A stretch of 64,000 nt of DNA from Gallionellaceae bacterium. GTDB lineage: Bacteria; Pseudomonadota; Gammaproteobacteria; Burkholderiales; Thiobacillaceae. Where the stretch lies: assembly GCA_028714735.1 (NCBI GenBank), contig JAQTLU010000012.1:492-64491 (forward strand). The letters run 5' to 3'. The notes beneath the pieces were generated by a model. That model ran no database searches, had not been told where the DNA came from, and was given only the letters and a program-made list of their open reading frames with translations. Both the position numbers and the translations under genes were made by a program. This document shows positions 1 to 9,865 of the stretch, piece after piece; position 1 is the first letter of the stretch, and each line of letters opens with the position of its first letter.

Positions 1-436
1 ACGCTCACCGTGCCGTACTTGCCACCGTTTACGCCGGCGTTGAATACCACCGTGTTCAGCTCGTTGTTCGCACCGTTGCTCGTCAGGTTCACGTTGACCG
101 TGTTGGTGTCCGCCGTCAGCGTCGTGGCGTTGGCCACCGTGATCGCGCCCGTCTGGCTCACGTTGCCCTTCGACTGCATCGTCAGGCTCTTGTAGGCACC
201 ACCCGACAGTACCGTCTCGCCACCCGCGATGGTGCTCAGGTCGGTGTCCGCCGCCGTCGTGCCCGCACCGCCGATCGTCAGCCCGTTCACCGCCGTGTCC
301 TTGTCCGTCACGCTCACCGTGCCGTACTTGCCACCGTTTACGCCGGCGTTGAATACCACCGTGTTCAGCTCGTTGTTCGCACCGTTGCTCGTCAGGTTCA
401 CGTTGACCGTGTTGGTGTCCGCCGTCAGCGTCGTGG
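1..436. repeat. Exact 127-bp direct repeat inside tpsA, period 309 bp
   Basis: Positions 1-127 and 310-436 are identical base for base, 309 bp (103 codons) apart and in frame. The first copy begins at the window edge, so the repeat may continue outside. It encodes one beta-helix module of the exoprotein. Perfect nucleotide identity including third positions indicates recent duplication or gene conversion, so the array may vary in copy number. Confidence 0.85.
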
Positions 437-3400
437 TGCCCGACACCGTCAACGCACCGCTCTGCGTGATGTTGCCGCCCGCGGTCAAGTTGAGGTCTGT
501 CGCCGAAGAGGTCCCCAGTTGGATGGCATTAGAATCCGTAATGCTGACGGTTGCGCCGCTGAGTGACAGCGTGCCACTGAAGTCGTTGCTTGCATTTGTA
601 GCCGTGACATCCAGACCGGTGCTGGTCAGGCTGATATCCGTACCGGAAACGGCGTCACTAAAGGTCAGATTGTTGTCAACCGTGATTGATTTTCCCGTCG
701 CAATCGTCGTGGTGCCGGTCGAATCCGTGCTCAAGCCACTGAGCGCCGTGGTCGCCCCCACATCATCGCCGAAGTGGGTCACCCCGGTGCTTCCAACGCT
801 GAGGGAATACGCGCCGTCAATCGTGCCGTTGAATGCAACGCCACCGTTGGCATTGAGACTCAGCTCATGTTCCAGGGTGATGTCGCCGTTGGCGGTAAAA
901 GTGCCGGCACCCAGGGTAATCACACCGGCAGTATCACCTTCCGTATTTGGATCAGTTCCCCCTCCCAGCGCGATCCCGCCAGTACCCGAGGTGAGGGTGA
1001 GGTTCTTGTCCGAACTGGCGTAGCTATACTGGACGGCAATCGATCCGCCGCCCGTCGCATCCTGCAGCAGGGTCAGGTTGACCGGTGCCACAGTGATCTG
1101 GTCGGTCAACCAGATCGCGCCGGTGTGGGTGGCGCTGCCGATGATCACGGATCCCGCCGTGATGTTGGGCAGTGCGTTCAAGTCATACCAAACCGTATAC
1201 GCGGTTTCTTGTGCACCGCCATTGGTCACTTCGATATTGGCGCTATCGGTGTCCGGGGCGATCTGGAAGGAACCCGTACCTGCGTCGATGGCGGTCGAGA
1301 CATCCGTGGTCAGGGCATCGGTAATCAGCGCGATGCGCGTTGCGCTGGTATCCGTCGCGTCGTTCGTGCTCAACGTCACACCGGAGATGTCGATGCTGGC
1401 CGCTCGGAGGTCTATGGAACTGTTCGGGCCCGCAACGGCGATAATTCCGCCCAGCGTGATGCTGTTCGCTCCACTGGCGCTGCTGTTGCCGTGCATGGCA
1501 ACCGTGGCGATATTGCCGGCTGCGCCGTTGCCTATGGCGTCTGTCGTCGTAATGCTCCCATTCGTTCGAACAAGCAGCGTCTCAGCCGAACCGCCATCCG
1601 TGCCGATGACACTGGACAGCTGGACCGGCGTATTGGCACCGGTGCCGACGGTGAGGCCTACACCGTCGGCCAAAACAACTGCACCAAGGGTGATGGCCCC
1701 GGTCGATGCCCCGCCTATGATCGAAGGTCCACTGACGGTGACCGCCGTATCAGCATCCCCAAGAGTAATCACACCACTGCCGGCGGCAGTCACCGTGCCA
1801 TTCAGAGAAATGGAAGAGGGCGCAGTTGCCACCACGCCACCGGTGAAGTTGGTCGTGTCACCTGCATTGTCACCTATGGTCGTCATGCCGGTGTTGGCAA
1901 ACGTGGTCGCGCCGGCAATCGTATTGCTGCTACCGGTCAGGCTGACATTATATGCGCCCGTACCGGCAGCCACGGTCATGCCCGTCGTCGCGTTGGTGTT
2001 GCCCTGGAAGGCCACCGTGTTGCCCGCGCTGGTGTCGCTAATGGTGATCTGCTTCGCGTCCACCGTGCTCTGGAAGGTAGCGCCCCCCGAGTTGGTGACT
2101 AATACCGTACCGAAATCCGTGCCCACCGCACCGGACACTGTTACGGCGCCGGTAGTATTGATCGTCAAGTGAGAGTCCGCGCCGTTGAGCGTACCGGAGA
2201 CGGCACCCAGATTAATGGTACTGGCGGCACCGGTGCCGACGGTTAGCGTGACCCCATCATCCAGAGTTGCTGATCCCAGGGAGAGGGTGCCGGTGCCGGA
2301 ATCCAACGTAGTGTTTGCGCTTACCGTAACCGGTCCATTGATGGTAAGCCCACCCGATCCAGAGGTAATTGACGCCGCATTGATATCGGTCACTCCACCA
2401 CCAGCTGCATCTGCATTGGCGGTCATCGTGATGCTTCCGGTCCCATCCCCTGTGACAGCAGCATTGATGTTGATGTTGTTGTTTGCAGTAAGCACCAGGC
2501 TGACGTTGTCTTGAGTCGTGGCCGTCTTAAGATTGAAAGCGTTGCTGACAGTAATGTTATTTGTGGCCTGGAAGGTGATGGTGCTACCCGCCGCCACGGT
2601 TTTCAGAATGCCGGCGGTGCCATCCACCCGAAAATTGGACGTTGAAGCACTATTGTCGCTAAATGCTTCCAGCAGATCACTGGTAGAAGGATCGAAACCA
2701 GTGACATTAGCGTCATTCGAATTGCTGAAGGTGATGTTGAGCGGGTCGAACAGGATGGCGCCGGCCTTGATCGTGCCGGCGTCGACATTGATCACCGCGC
2801 CGGACACCTCCACGAAACCGTTGTCGGCGCCGCCGGTGGTGTCGATGACGGCACCCTGGTACATGACCGTGCTGGTGTTGGCTCGGGCGCCGGTGAAGCC
2901 TTCTGCACCGGGTTGGTTGATGCGCACTTCGCCGCCGCCTTTGGCCTCGATGACGCTCGTGGACATCATGACGGTCTTCTGGAGGGAGTCGATGGCGATC
3001 TTGCCGCCGTCGTTGGCACTGATCGTGCCGGTATTGCCCACCCATTCGCCGGAAACGGCGATGTCGCCACCCCGTGCGTCCAGGGTGCCGCTGACGGCAA
3101 CCACGCCGGCGTTGCCGCCGTCGAGGCGGATGACGCCATTCTGCTCATTGAGGCTCTGGGCGCGGACCAGGCCGCTGACGTTGAGGACGGTGTCCATCAG
3201 GGCATCGGCCGACTTGGCGGTGATGTAGACCTTGCCACCGTCAGCGACGATGGCGCCGCTGTGGTTGATGCTGGCACCTGCGGCGGCGGCATCGACGGAG
3301 ACATTCAGGAGACCGTCGCCGGAGATGTCCAGGCTGACCCGGTCGCCGGCGGCCAGGGCAACGGTGCCGCCGTTGGCATTAATGCTGCCGCTGTTGTCCA

Positions 3401-3998
3401 CGGTCGGGGCGACGAGGGCGATGTACTTGCCGCTCAGGCTGCCCTGGTTGACCACGCTACCGGCGTTGCCGCCGTTCTGGAAGGTGTAGCGGCCGGCGAT
3501 GAAGTCAGCGTTGCTGATGTCGAGGGATGAGGTAACCAAACTGCCCACGTTGACCTGGGCATCACGGCCGAAATAAGTGCCATTAGGGTTGATCAGGAAG
3601 AAATGGCCGCTGGCGGTAATGCTGCCAAAGATTTCGGAGGGATTACTACCGGTGACTCGCTCGAGTATCGTCGCGCTCGGGTCCATCTTGTAGACAACCG
3701 ACTCGCCCGTGTAAACGCTGTAGCCTTCCCGCTCGATGATGCCCTTATTGCTATCCAGGGTGACCGTCAGGGTGCTGTCGGTGCGGGACTCACTGACCGT
3801 GCCGTAACCCACCGTTCCGGCGGTCGGCAGGGCCAGCGCCGGAGCGGACGCCGCCGCCAGCAACATGGCCAGCAGACGGCTGACCCGGGCGCGCGGCCGC
3901 CAGGTCAGGGTGATGGATAGTTTGCGGCTGAGCTTGATGATCATCCGGCGAATGCCGGTCTGCTTGCGGCTTTTTGTGCTGGCGGCGCTGGTGTTCAT
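1..3998 (-). CDS. TpsA-type filamentous haemagglutinin-like exoprotein, N-terminal part (runs off left edge)
   Basis: This is a secreted adhesin/exoprotein of the two-partner secretion type, exported through the TpsB partner directly upstream. The frame is open from an ATG at 3998 to the window edge, giving 1,332 residues without a stop. The ATG is preceded by AGGAGAGG, a good ribosome site. Residues 1-56 form a long signal peptide with a basic extension, a hydrophobic core and an ALA cleavage site. The TPS secretion domain follows (about 57-310) and carries the diagnostic NPNG motif at 137-140. The rest is Thr/Ser/Asn/Gly-rich beta-helix sequence with imperfect repeats and an exact 127-bp DNA repeat at the left edge. 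Only 65 bp separate it from tpsB, so they are almost certainly co-transcribed. GC content is lower than in neighbouring genes. Ligand and C-terminal activity are not visible. Confidence 0.9.
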   Translation of the reverse strand, partial: MNTSAASTKSRKQTGIRRMIIKLSRKLSITLTWRPRARVSRLLAMLLAAASAPALALPTAGTVGYGTVSESRTDSTLTVTLDSNKGIIEREGYSVYTGESVVYKMDPSATILERVTGSNPSEIFGSITASGHFFLINPNGTYFGRDAQVNVGSLVTSSLDISNADFIAGRYTFQNGGNAGSVVNQGSLSGKYIALVAPTVDNSGSINANGGTVALAAGDRVSLDISGDGLLNVSVDAAAAGASINHSGAIVADGGKVYITAKSADALMDTVLNVSGLVRAQSLNEQNGVIRLDGGNAGVVAVSGTLDARGGDIAVSGEWVGNTGTISANDGGKIAIDSLQKTVMMSTSVIEAKGGGEVRINQPGAEGFTGARANTSTVMYQGAVIDTTGGADNGFVEVSGAVINVDAGTIKAGAILFDPLNITFSNSNDANVTGFDPSTSDLLEAFSDNSASTSNFRVDGTAGILKTVAAGSTITFQATNNITVSNAFNLKTATTQDNVSLVLTANNNININAAVTGDGTGSITMTANADAAGGGVTDINAASITSGSGGLTINGPVTVSANTTLDSGTGTLSLGSATLDDGVTLTVGTGAASTINLGAVSGTLNGADSHLTINTTGAVTVSGAVGTDFGTVLVTNSGGATFQSTVDAKQITISDTSAGNTVAFQGNTNATTGMTVAAGTGAYNVSLTGSSNTIAGATTFANTGMTTIGDNAGDTTNFTGGVVATAPSSISLNGTVTAAGSGVITLGDADTAVTVSGPSIIGGASTGAITLGAVVLADGVGLTVGTGANTPVQLSSVIGTDGGSAETLLVRTNGSITTTDAIGNGAAGNIATVAMHGNSSASGANSITLGGIIAVAGPNSSIDLRAASIDISGVTLSTNDATDTSATRIALITDALTTDVSTAIDAGTGSFQIAPDTDSANIEVTNGGAQETAYTVWYDLNALPNITAGSVIIGSATHTGAIWLTDQITVAPVNLTLLQDATGGGSIAVQYSYASSDKNLTLTSGTGGIALGGGTDPNTEGDTAGVITLGAGTFTANGDITLEHELSLNANGGVAFNGTIDGAYSLSVGSTGVTHFGDDVGATTALSGLSTDSTGTTTIATGKSITVDNNLTFSDAVSGTDISLTSTGLDVTATNASNDFSGTLSLSGATVSITDSNAIQLGTSSATDLNLTAGGNITQSGALTVSGTTTLTADTNTVNVNLTSNGANNELNTVVFNAGVNGGKYGTVSVTDKDTAVNGLTIGGAGTTAADTDLSTIAGGETVLSGGAYKSLTMQSKGNVSQTGAITVANATTLTADTNTVNVNLTSNGANNELNTVVFNAGVNGGKYGTVS

Positions 3999-4063
3999 GG
4001 TGTTCCTCTCCTACCTGTCTTTTACGGGGTCCGGGCCACTACTGTTGTTATTCCAGATGTGAC

Positions 4064-5758
4064 TTAGAACCACTTGATGGCCTGGGCCCAGATGCGAGCG
4101 CGCTTGTTGTCATCCGTCGAGTCCTCGCCGGCACGGAAGGCCAAATCCATGCGCAGGAGGAAATCGCCTTGCTTGCCCAGGTTCACGCCGAGGCCATAAC
4201 CAAACAGGGTGCGGGTGTTGTTCTCGTCCGACGGCAGGGGGTCATGATGAATCCGTGAATGCCCCCAGTCGGTAAAGGCGCTGACCTGCAGGGTGCCGCC
4301 GAGCGGCTTCAGCGAGGGGAGTACCCGGCGCAGTTCCAGGGTCGCCAGCAAGGCGTCGTCGCCGGAAGCCTCGCCCACCGGATGGCTGCGCACGCCGCGC
4401 GGGCCGCCCAGGGACATCTGCTCGACGGAGGCCAAGTTCTTGTTGGCCAACTGACCCGACACACTCATCAGCAGGGCGGTGTTGTCGGCCACATGCTGCA
4501 GGCGCTGGTAGGCCCCGTTCAGCTTGGCAAAGCGGCCCTCGGTATCATAGGTGTCCAGGGTCGCCGCCGTGGTGATATCGACATCGCCGGTCGTCAAGGC
4601 CACGTTGTAGGTATTCAGCGCACCGCCGGCCAGGTCATCGCGGTAGTCGCCGGTCAGGCCCAGCCATAAGTTGTTGAGGGTGCGCTTGTCTTCGGATGCA
4701 CCGTCGAACTGGCGATCTGCGAGACGCTTGTTGTCATAGCCCAGGATGCCGAACAGGTTGTTGTTGCGGCTGCGCTTGAACGGATGCATGACCAGCAGTG
4801 AGGCCACCTTGGCGTCGCCATCGGCATGGATATCCTTGAACGACCCGCCCAGTTCGTAGGTCAGGTCCGAGTAGCTGGCCGTCACCTTGGTGCCCTGGGA
4901 GCCCACGGGCAGGGAGTAACTCAGCCGGCCCAGGGTGGTGCCTTTATCTTCGCCGTAAAGGCCGCGGATAGAGAGCAGGTCGCCGTAGCCGGTGAGGTTG
5001 CGGGCCTCAGCGGTACCGGTCAGGCGCAGCCTGCCGGTGTTGCGGTTGCCCCAGTTGTCCAGTTGGACATCGCCGGCGAAGCGCTTGCCTTCATCGCCGA
5101 CCTGCACATCCATGTCCGCCTGGCCGGTTTCGGCGCCGGGCTTGATGGTGCTGCGGATGGTGACGCCGGGCAAGTCGTTCAGCAGCAGGAGCGGCTTCTC
5201 GATGCCGGTTTCGGTGATCAGCGTGCCCGACGGCAGCATGGCGTCCATGTATTTGCGCGCCACGCTCTCCTTGAGGCGGGCGTTGTCGGCCATCTTGATG
5301 TTGGTCTTGCCGATGCTGCCCTCGACGATCTGGATTTCAACCATGCCGTCCTTGATTTCCTGGGGCGGCAGGATGGCCTGGGCGAGGAAGTATTCATGCT
5401 GCCGGTAATGCGATTTGATGACCTCGGCGGCTTCGTTGAGGCCATCCAGGGTCTGCTCCTTGCCCTGGTATTCGGCCAGCAAGGCTTGCAGTTGCGCTTC
5501 GCTGTAGACCGTATTGCCCTTGAAGCGGAAACCGGCCACCTTGACCGTCGCGCCTGCGGCCATTGGCGCGGCGGCTTTGACGGGTTCGGCTGGCTTGTCG
5601 AGAATCTGATCTGCGGGCTTGGGCGCCGGAGGGGCCTCCTTCACGCTTTCCAGCACAGAGCCGGCGGTGGGCGGATCAACGGCCAGGGCCTGGCTCAGGG
5701 TGGCAAGCACCCCAAGCGTGGTCAATCCCATGGCGATGCAGAGCTGTTTCTTTTGCAT
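4064..5758 (-). CDS. TpsB-type outer-membrane transporter (ShlB/FhaC/HecB family)
   Basis: This outer-membrane beta-barrel of the BamA/TpsB superfamily recognises the TPS domain of its partner exoprotein in the periplasm and passes it to the surface. I chose the ATG at 5758 (564 residues) because GGGGAAG lies just upstream; an in-frame GTG at 5776 adds six residues. The N terminus is a signal peptide (MQKKQLCIAMG through ALA), then a Pro/Ala-rich linker, then POTRA modules (about residues 70-225, with the YRQHEYFLAQA region typical of ShlB-type POTRA) and a barrel to the C terminus, which ends in Phe. The length matches the family. It is the first gene of the tpsB-tpsA operon, the B-before-A order seen in ShlB-type systems. 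Confidence 0.92.
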   Translation of the reverse strand: MQKKQLCIAMGLTTLGVLATLSQALAVDPPTAGSVLESVKEAPPAPKPADQILDKPAEPVKAAAPMAAGATVKVAGFRFKGNTVYSEAQLQALLAEYQGKEQTLDGLNEAAEVIKSHYRQHEYFLAQAILPPQEIKDGMVEIQIVEGSIGKTNIKMADNARLKESVARKYMDAMLPSGTLITETGIEKPLLLLNDLPGVTIRSTIKPGAETGQADMDVQVGDEGKRFAGDVQLDNWGNRNTGRLRLTGTAEARNLTGYGDLLSIRGLYGEDKGTTLGRLSYSLPVGSQGTKVTASYSDLTYELGGSFKDIHADGDAKVASLLVMHPFKRSRNNNLFGILGYDNKRLADRQFDGASEDKRTLNNLWLGLTGDYRDDLAGGALNTYNVALTTGDVDITTAATLDTYDTEGRFAKLNGAYQRLQHVADNTALLMSVSGQLANKNLASVEQMSLGGPRGVRSHPVGEASGDDALLATLELRRVLPSLKPLGGTLQVSAFTDWGHSRIHHDPLPSDENNTRTLFGYGLGVNLGKQGDFLLRMDLAFRAGEDSTDDNKRARIWAQAIKWF

Positions 5759-6097
5759 GAATCTTCCCCAAGACACTCTTAATTAGCAATTATTCTGCCG
5801 ACCGATCATAGAGCACAATTACCCATTGGCCGTAATAATCTACGGTCAAAAATAGCCTAACGCCCATCAGTTAGCAATCGCAGGCAGGATAAATCTTCCT
5901 GACACTTATTAATGTGATGCGTAATTGGCCTGAACCGTCGCGCACAGGCAAGCTGATGGGCGGGAGAGGGCTGAATTTGGAGATTTGGGGCGGGTGAAGG
6001 GAATGTGTCCGTCTCGCTCCGGCCATCCCGCGCAGGACTCGGGACCGCCTTCGGCGTCCGGCCGAGCGGCGTTCGGCTAGTCGAGTTCCCGTCGGAT
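5759..6097. other. Intergenic region upstream of tpsB; AT-rich leader and tRNA-proximal segment
   Basis: There is no gene in these 339 bp. The half next to tpsB (about 5770-5935) is AT-rich compared with the surroundings and must carry the tpsBA promoter; I could not assign a convincing -35/-10 pair. The half next to the tRNA (5940-6097) is GC-rich with several small inverted repeats but no T-tract. It also contains the duplicated tRNA-Gly 3' end listed separately. Confidence 0.5.
5985..6004. repeat. 20-bp near-copy of the tRNA-Gly 3' end (possible attachment-site scar)
   Basis: This segment matches 6097-6116, the 3' end of the tRNA-Gly gene, at 19 of 20 positions with a 112-bp offset (mismatch at 5989/6101). 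Similarity fades quickly beyond it, so it is not a whole second tRNA. Direct repeats of a tRNA 3' end are what site-specific integration leaves behind, but no integrase or element lies between the copies. A decayed tandem tRNA is the alternative. Confidence 0.45.
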
Positions 6098-6171
6098 TGG
6101 AGCGGGTGAAGGGAATCGAACCCTCGTATGCAGCTTGGGAAGCTGCCGTTCTACCATTGAACTACACCCGC
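6098..6171 (-). tRNA. tRNA-Gly (anticodon CCC)
   Basis: A complete cloverleaf reads on the minus strand: acceptor GCGGGTG pairing with CACCCGC, D arm GTTC/GAAC, anticodon stem GCAGC/GCTGC with loop TTCCCAA (anticodon CCC), a four-base variable loop, and T arm GAGGG/CCCTT around TTCGATT. The 3' CCA is encoded at 6098-6100. It decodes GGG glycine codons. It lies between tpsB (same strand) and thiS (opposite strand). Confidence 0.95.
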
Positions 6172-6215
6172 GTGGTAAGCTTGCGGCCCGCATGTTACTG
6201 GATTTGCGCGGTTAA

Positions 6216-6419
6216 ATGATAGAGATAACCGTCAATGGCGCTAGCCGCCGTTTCGATACCCCGTTGGAAATCTCCCGCCTGCTGGATCTGCTCGAACTGA
6301 CCGGAAAACGCCTGGCGGTCGAGGTCAATGGCGAGATCGTTCCCAAGAGCCAACACGCCACCACCCCACTGAACGCCGGCGACAAGCTGGAAATCGTGGT
6401 CGCGGTGGGCGGCGGCTGA
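6216..6419 (+). CDS. thiS: Sulfur carrier protein ThiS
   Basis: ThiS is a small ubiquitin-fold protein that carries sulfur as a C-terminal thiocarboxylate to thiazole synthase in thiamine biosynthesis. The 67-residue product has the beta-grasp pattern (starting [11 protein letters not shown]) and ends in Gly-Gly-Gly, so the functional Gly-Gly tail that is adenylated and thiocarboxylated is present. No strong Shine-Dalgarno is visible before the ATG. thiG follows 29 bp downstream, the standard pairing of carrier and synthase. Confidence 0.93.
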   Translation: MIEITVNGASRRFDTPLEISRLLDLLELTGKRLAVEVNGEIVPKSQHATTPLNAGDKLEIVVAVGGG

Positions 6420-6448
6420 CCCGTTCACTCACTCAAGCGCTACATCCC

Positions 6449-7231
6449 ATGGACCCACTCGTCATCGCAGGCAAGGCCTATTCTTCCCGTTTGCTGGTCG
6501 GCACCGGCAAGTACAAGGACTTCGAGCAGACCCGCCAGGCCATCGAGGCCTCGGGCGCCGAGATCGTCACGGTGGCGATCCGCCGCACCAATATCGGCCA
6601 GGACCCCAGCCAGCCCAGCCTGCTCGACGCGGTGCCGCCGTCGCAATACACCTACCTGCCCAACACCGCCGGCTGCTACACCGCCGACGATGCCATCCGG
6701 ACATTAAGGCTTGCGCGCGAACTGCTCGACGGCCACGACCTGGTCAAGCTGGAGGTGCTGGGCGACCCGCAGAGCCTGTACCCGAACGTGGTCGAGACCA
6801 TCAAGGCCGCCGAAGTCCTGGTCAAGGACGGCTTCAAGGTCATGGTCTACACCTCGGACGACCCCATCATCGCCAAGCAACTGGAAGACATCGGCTGCGT
6901 CGCGGTGATGCCGCTGGCCTCGCTGATCGGCTCCGGCATGGGCATCCTGAACCCCTGGAACCTGCAGATCATCATCGACCGGATCAAGGTGCCGGTGGTG
7001 GTCGACGCCGGCGTCGGCACCGCCTCGGATGCCGCCATCGCCATGGAACTGGGCTGCGCTGCGGTGCTGATGAACACCGCCATCGCCGGGGCGCAGGACC
7101 CGGTGCGGATGGCCGGCGCGATGAAAAAGGCGGTCGAGGCCGGGCGCGAGGCCTGGCTGGCCGGACGCATGCCCAAGAAGATGTACCAGGCCAGCCCGTC
7201 GTCGCCGACCACCGGCATCATCGGTTCCTGA
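6449..7231 (+). CDS. thiG: Thiazole synthase ThiG
   Basis: ThiG condenses 1-deoxy-D-xylulose 5-phosphate, dehydroglycine and ThiS-borne sulfur to the thiazole phosphate of thiamine. The 260-residue product is full length and has the TIM-barrel signatures: Lys100 in VKLEVLGD, the position of the Schiff-base lysine, and the phosphate-binding stretches around [15 protein letters not shown] and [10 protein letters not shown] near the C terminus. It sits between thiS and trmB on the same strand, with only a few bases before trmB, an order common in beta- and gammaproteobacteria. Confidence 0.96.
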   Translation: MDPLVIAGKAYSSRLLVGTGKYKDFEQTRQAIEASGAEIVTVAIRRTNIGQDPSQPSLLDAVPPSQYTYLPNTAGCYTADDAIRTLRLARELLDGHDLVKLEVLGDPQSLYPNVVETIKAAEVLVKDGFKVMVYTSDDPIIAKQLEDIGCVAVMPLASLIGSGMGILNPWNLQIIIDRIKVPVVVDAGVGTASDAAIAMELGCAAVLMNTAIAGAQDPVRMAGAMKKAVEAGREAWLAGRMPKKMYQASPSSPTTGIIGS

Positions 7232-7235
7232 TCCG

Positions 7236-7928
7236 ATGACGGAGACCCCACCGCCCGAGCCGACCCGCCGCGCCGTCAAGAGCTTCGTCCTGCGCGCCGG
7301 CCGCATGGGCACCGGCCAGGCCCGCGCCCTGGAAGACCTGGGGCCGCGCTTCCTGATCCCCTACACGCCCGAGCTGCTCGACCTGGAGGCCGCCTTCGGC
7401 CGCACCGCGCCGAAGATACTGGAGATCGGTTTCGGCATGGGTGACAGCACCGCCACCATCGCCGCCAGCCTGCCGGGCAACGACTACCTCGGCATCGAGG
7501 TGCACACCCCCGGCGTCGGCGCCCTGCTCAAGCGCATCGGCGAAGGCAGCCTGGGCAACCTGCGCATCGTCCAGCACGACGCCGTCGAGGTGCTCGACCA
7601 CATGATCGCCGATGCCTCGCTCGACGGCATCCACATCTTCTTTCCCGATCCCTGGCCGAAGAAGCGCCACAACAAGCGCCGCCTGATCCAGCCCGGGTTC
7701 GTCGCCAAGCTGGCCAGCAAACTCAAACCGGGCGCCTACCTGCATCTGGCCACCGACTGGGAAGACTATGCCGGCCAGATGCTGGAAGTCCTGTCCGGGG
7801 AACCGGCGCTGGTCAACACGGCCCGGGACTACTCTGCGCGCCCGGATTACCGCCCGCTGACCAAGTTCGAGAAGCGCGGCCTGCGCCTCGGCCACGGCGT
7901 CTGGGACCTGATCTTCACCCGCGTATAA
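7236..7928 (+). CDS. trmB: tRNA (guanine-N7-)-methyltransferase TrmB
   Basis: TrmB uses S-adenosylmethionine to make m7G46 in tRNA variable loops. The 230-residue product has the SAM-binding motif [10 protein letters not shown], the [10 protein letters not shown] acidic-loop region and the family hallmark [13 protein letters not shown], followed by the conserved C-terminal TKFEKRG segment. It starts four bases after the thiG stop, so it is probably translated from the same message. Its stop codon overlaps a TATAAT that may serve the next gene. Confidence 0.96.
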   Translation: MTETPPPEPTRRAVKSFVLRAGRMGTGQARALEDLGPRFLIPYTPELLDLEAAFGRTAPKILEIGFGMGDSTATIAASLPGNDYLGIEVHTPGVGALLKRIGEGSLGNLRIVQHDAVEVLDHMIADASLDGIHIFFPDPWPKKRHNKRRLIQPGFVAKLASKLKPGAYLHLATDWEDYAGQMLEVLSGEPALVNTARDYSARPDYRPLTKFEKRGLRLGHGVWDLIFTRV

Positions 7929-7929
7929 T
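7902..7929 (+). promoter_or_regulatory. Candidate sigma-70 promoter for the TRAP substrate-binding gene
   Basis: A perfect TATAAT lies at 7924-7929, overlapping the trmB stop codon. The best -35 candidate 16 bp upstream (7902-7907, TGGGAC) is weak. Transcription would start about 20 bp before the dctP-like ATG at 7958, which has GGGGAG as ribosome site. The -10 match is direct; function is inferred. Confidence 0.45.
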
Positions 7930-7957
7930 CCCCCCCGTTTACCTGGGGAGACTTAGC

Positions 7958-9048
<1,091 letters not shown>

Positions 9049-9052
<4 letters not shown>

Positions 9053-9366
9053 TGCACCGATTCATCTACTGTATCGTCCTGGCCGGCTTGGCTGCATGCG
9101 GCGGCCAGAAACCCGCGGCGACGGCCTCGGCCGCCGGTGAAGCCAAATTTGCCAGCGTCTGCCAGGACTGCCATGGCCCGCGCGGCCAGGGCCAGGGCCG
9201 ATTCCCCAAGCTGGCCGGCCGGCCGGCTGCGGAGCTGGCGACCCGGTTGCGGCAATACAAGGCCGGGCACAAGAGCGGCAACATGAGCGACACCATGCGA
9301 CCGTTCGCCCAGGCCCTGAGCGAGCAGGAAATCGATCAGGTCGCCGCCTATCTGGCGGCGCAATAA
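9049..9366 (+). CDS. Small class I cytochrome c lipoprotein
   Basis: The 105-residue product has a short export signal with a lipobox at Cys17 (LAGLAAC), then one haem c site CQDCH (Cys38, Cys41, His42). The NMSDTMRPF segment supplies candidate Met axial ligands, followed by a C-terminal helix (VAAYLAA) typical of cytochrome c553/c4-like folds. It is probably a periplasmic electron carrier anchored by lipid. The start ATG overlaps the stop of the TRAP binding protein (ATGA), so translation is coupled, an unusual partnership between a solute receptor and an electron carrier. ATG at 9052 is an alternative start one codon later. Confidence 0.9.
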
Positions 9367-9378
9367 CACCCCACCACC

Positions 9379-9467
9379 GTCTTTCCCGCGCCCCACAGGG
9401 ATTTCCTTCGGTCACAGGCGGGAACCCAGTTAACACATTCACTGGATCCCCGCGAACGCGGGGATGA
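9379..9467. repeat. REP-like GC-rich palindromes between convergent genes
   Basis: Between the cytochrome and FKBP genes, which converge, there is a perfect hairpin at 9446-9465 (nine-base arms ATCCCCGCG/CGCGGGGAT, two-base loop). A looser inverted pair lies just before it (TTTCCCGCG near 9381 and GGCGGGAAC near 9420). Such elements are commonly dispersed between genes in proteobacteria, and this one may also stop transcription from both sides. It has no T-tract. Confidence 0.5.
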
Positions 9468-9471
9468 CGAC

Positions 9472-9804
9472 CTAGCGAACCGCCAGCAGTTCTACCTCGA
9501 AGATCAGCGTGGCATTGGGCGGGATCACGCCGCCGGCGCCGGACGCGCCATAGCCGAGATGCGGCGGGATGGTCAGCTTGCGGCTGCCGCCCACCTTCAT
9601 GCCGGCAACGCCCTGGTCCCAGCCCGGGATCACATAGCCACGGCCAAGCGGGAAATCGAACGGTTCGTCGCGATCCTTGCTGGAATCGAACTTCGTTCCA
9701 TTTTCCAGCCAGCCGGTGTAATGCACGGACACCGTGCGCCCGGCCTGGGCCGGTTCGCCCTCGCCGACGGCGATGTCCTCGATAATCAGTTCGTTGCTTG
9801 CCAT
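9472..9804 (-). CDS. FKBP-type peptidyl-prolyl cis-trans isomerase
   Basis: This is a single-domain prolyl isomerase that speeds folding around proline. The 110 residues cover one FKBP domain with the expected core: VSVHYTGWLENGTKFDSS near the N terminus, the FPLGRGYVIPGWDQG active-site stretch, and the PPHLGYG and IPPNATLIFEVELL segments at the end. There is no signal peptide, so it is predicted cytoplasmic. Two OmpA lipoprotein genes lie upstream on the same strand, but a strong terminator separates them from it. Confidence 0.93.
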   Translation of the reverse strand: MASNELIIEDIAVGEGEPAQAGRTVSVHYTGWLENGTKFDSSKDRDEPFDFPLGRGYVIPGWDQGVAGMKVGGSRKLTIPPHLGYGASGAGGVIPPNATLIFEVELLAVR

Positions 9805-9814
9805 TCATCTCTCC

Positions 9815-9847
9815 AAATAAAAAGCCCCCGCCCGACCGGGCGGGGGC
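9815..9847 (-). terminator. Rho-independent terminator of the first OmpA gene
   Basis: On the minus strand a GC hairpin of about eleven pairs (9824-9847, arms GCCCCCGCCCG and its complement) is followed by a T-rich run (complement of 9815-9823). It lies 19 bp beyond the OmpA stop at 9866 and just before the FKBP start, so FKBP needs its own promoter or read-through. Confidence 0.85.
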
Positions 9848-9865
9848 CGCAAGTCCGTAATTCTA

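Noticed and set aside
1-436. CRISPR-like array
   Set aside because: Repeat copies are 127 bp, in frame and coding; there are only two, with no spacer pattern or cas genes.
774-3530. Several long plus-strand reading frames opposite tpsA
   Set aside because: They are antisense to the uninterrupted TpsA frame, have no ribosome sites or domains and reflect the repetitive sequence of the gene.
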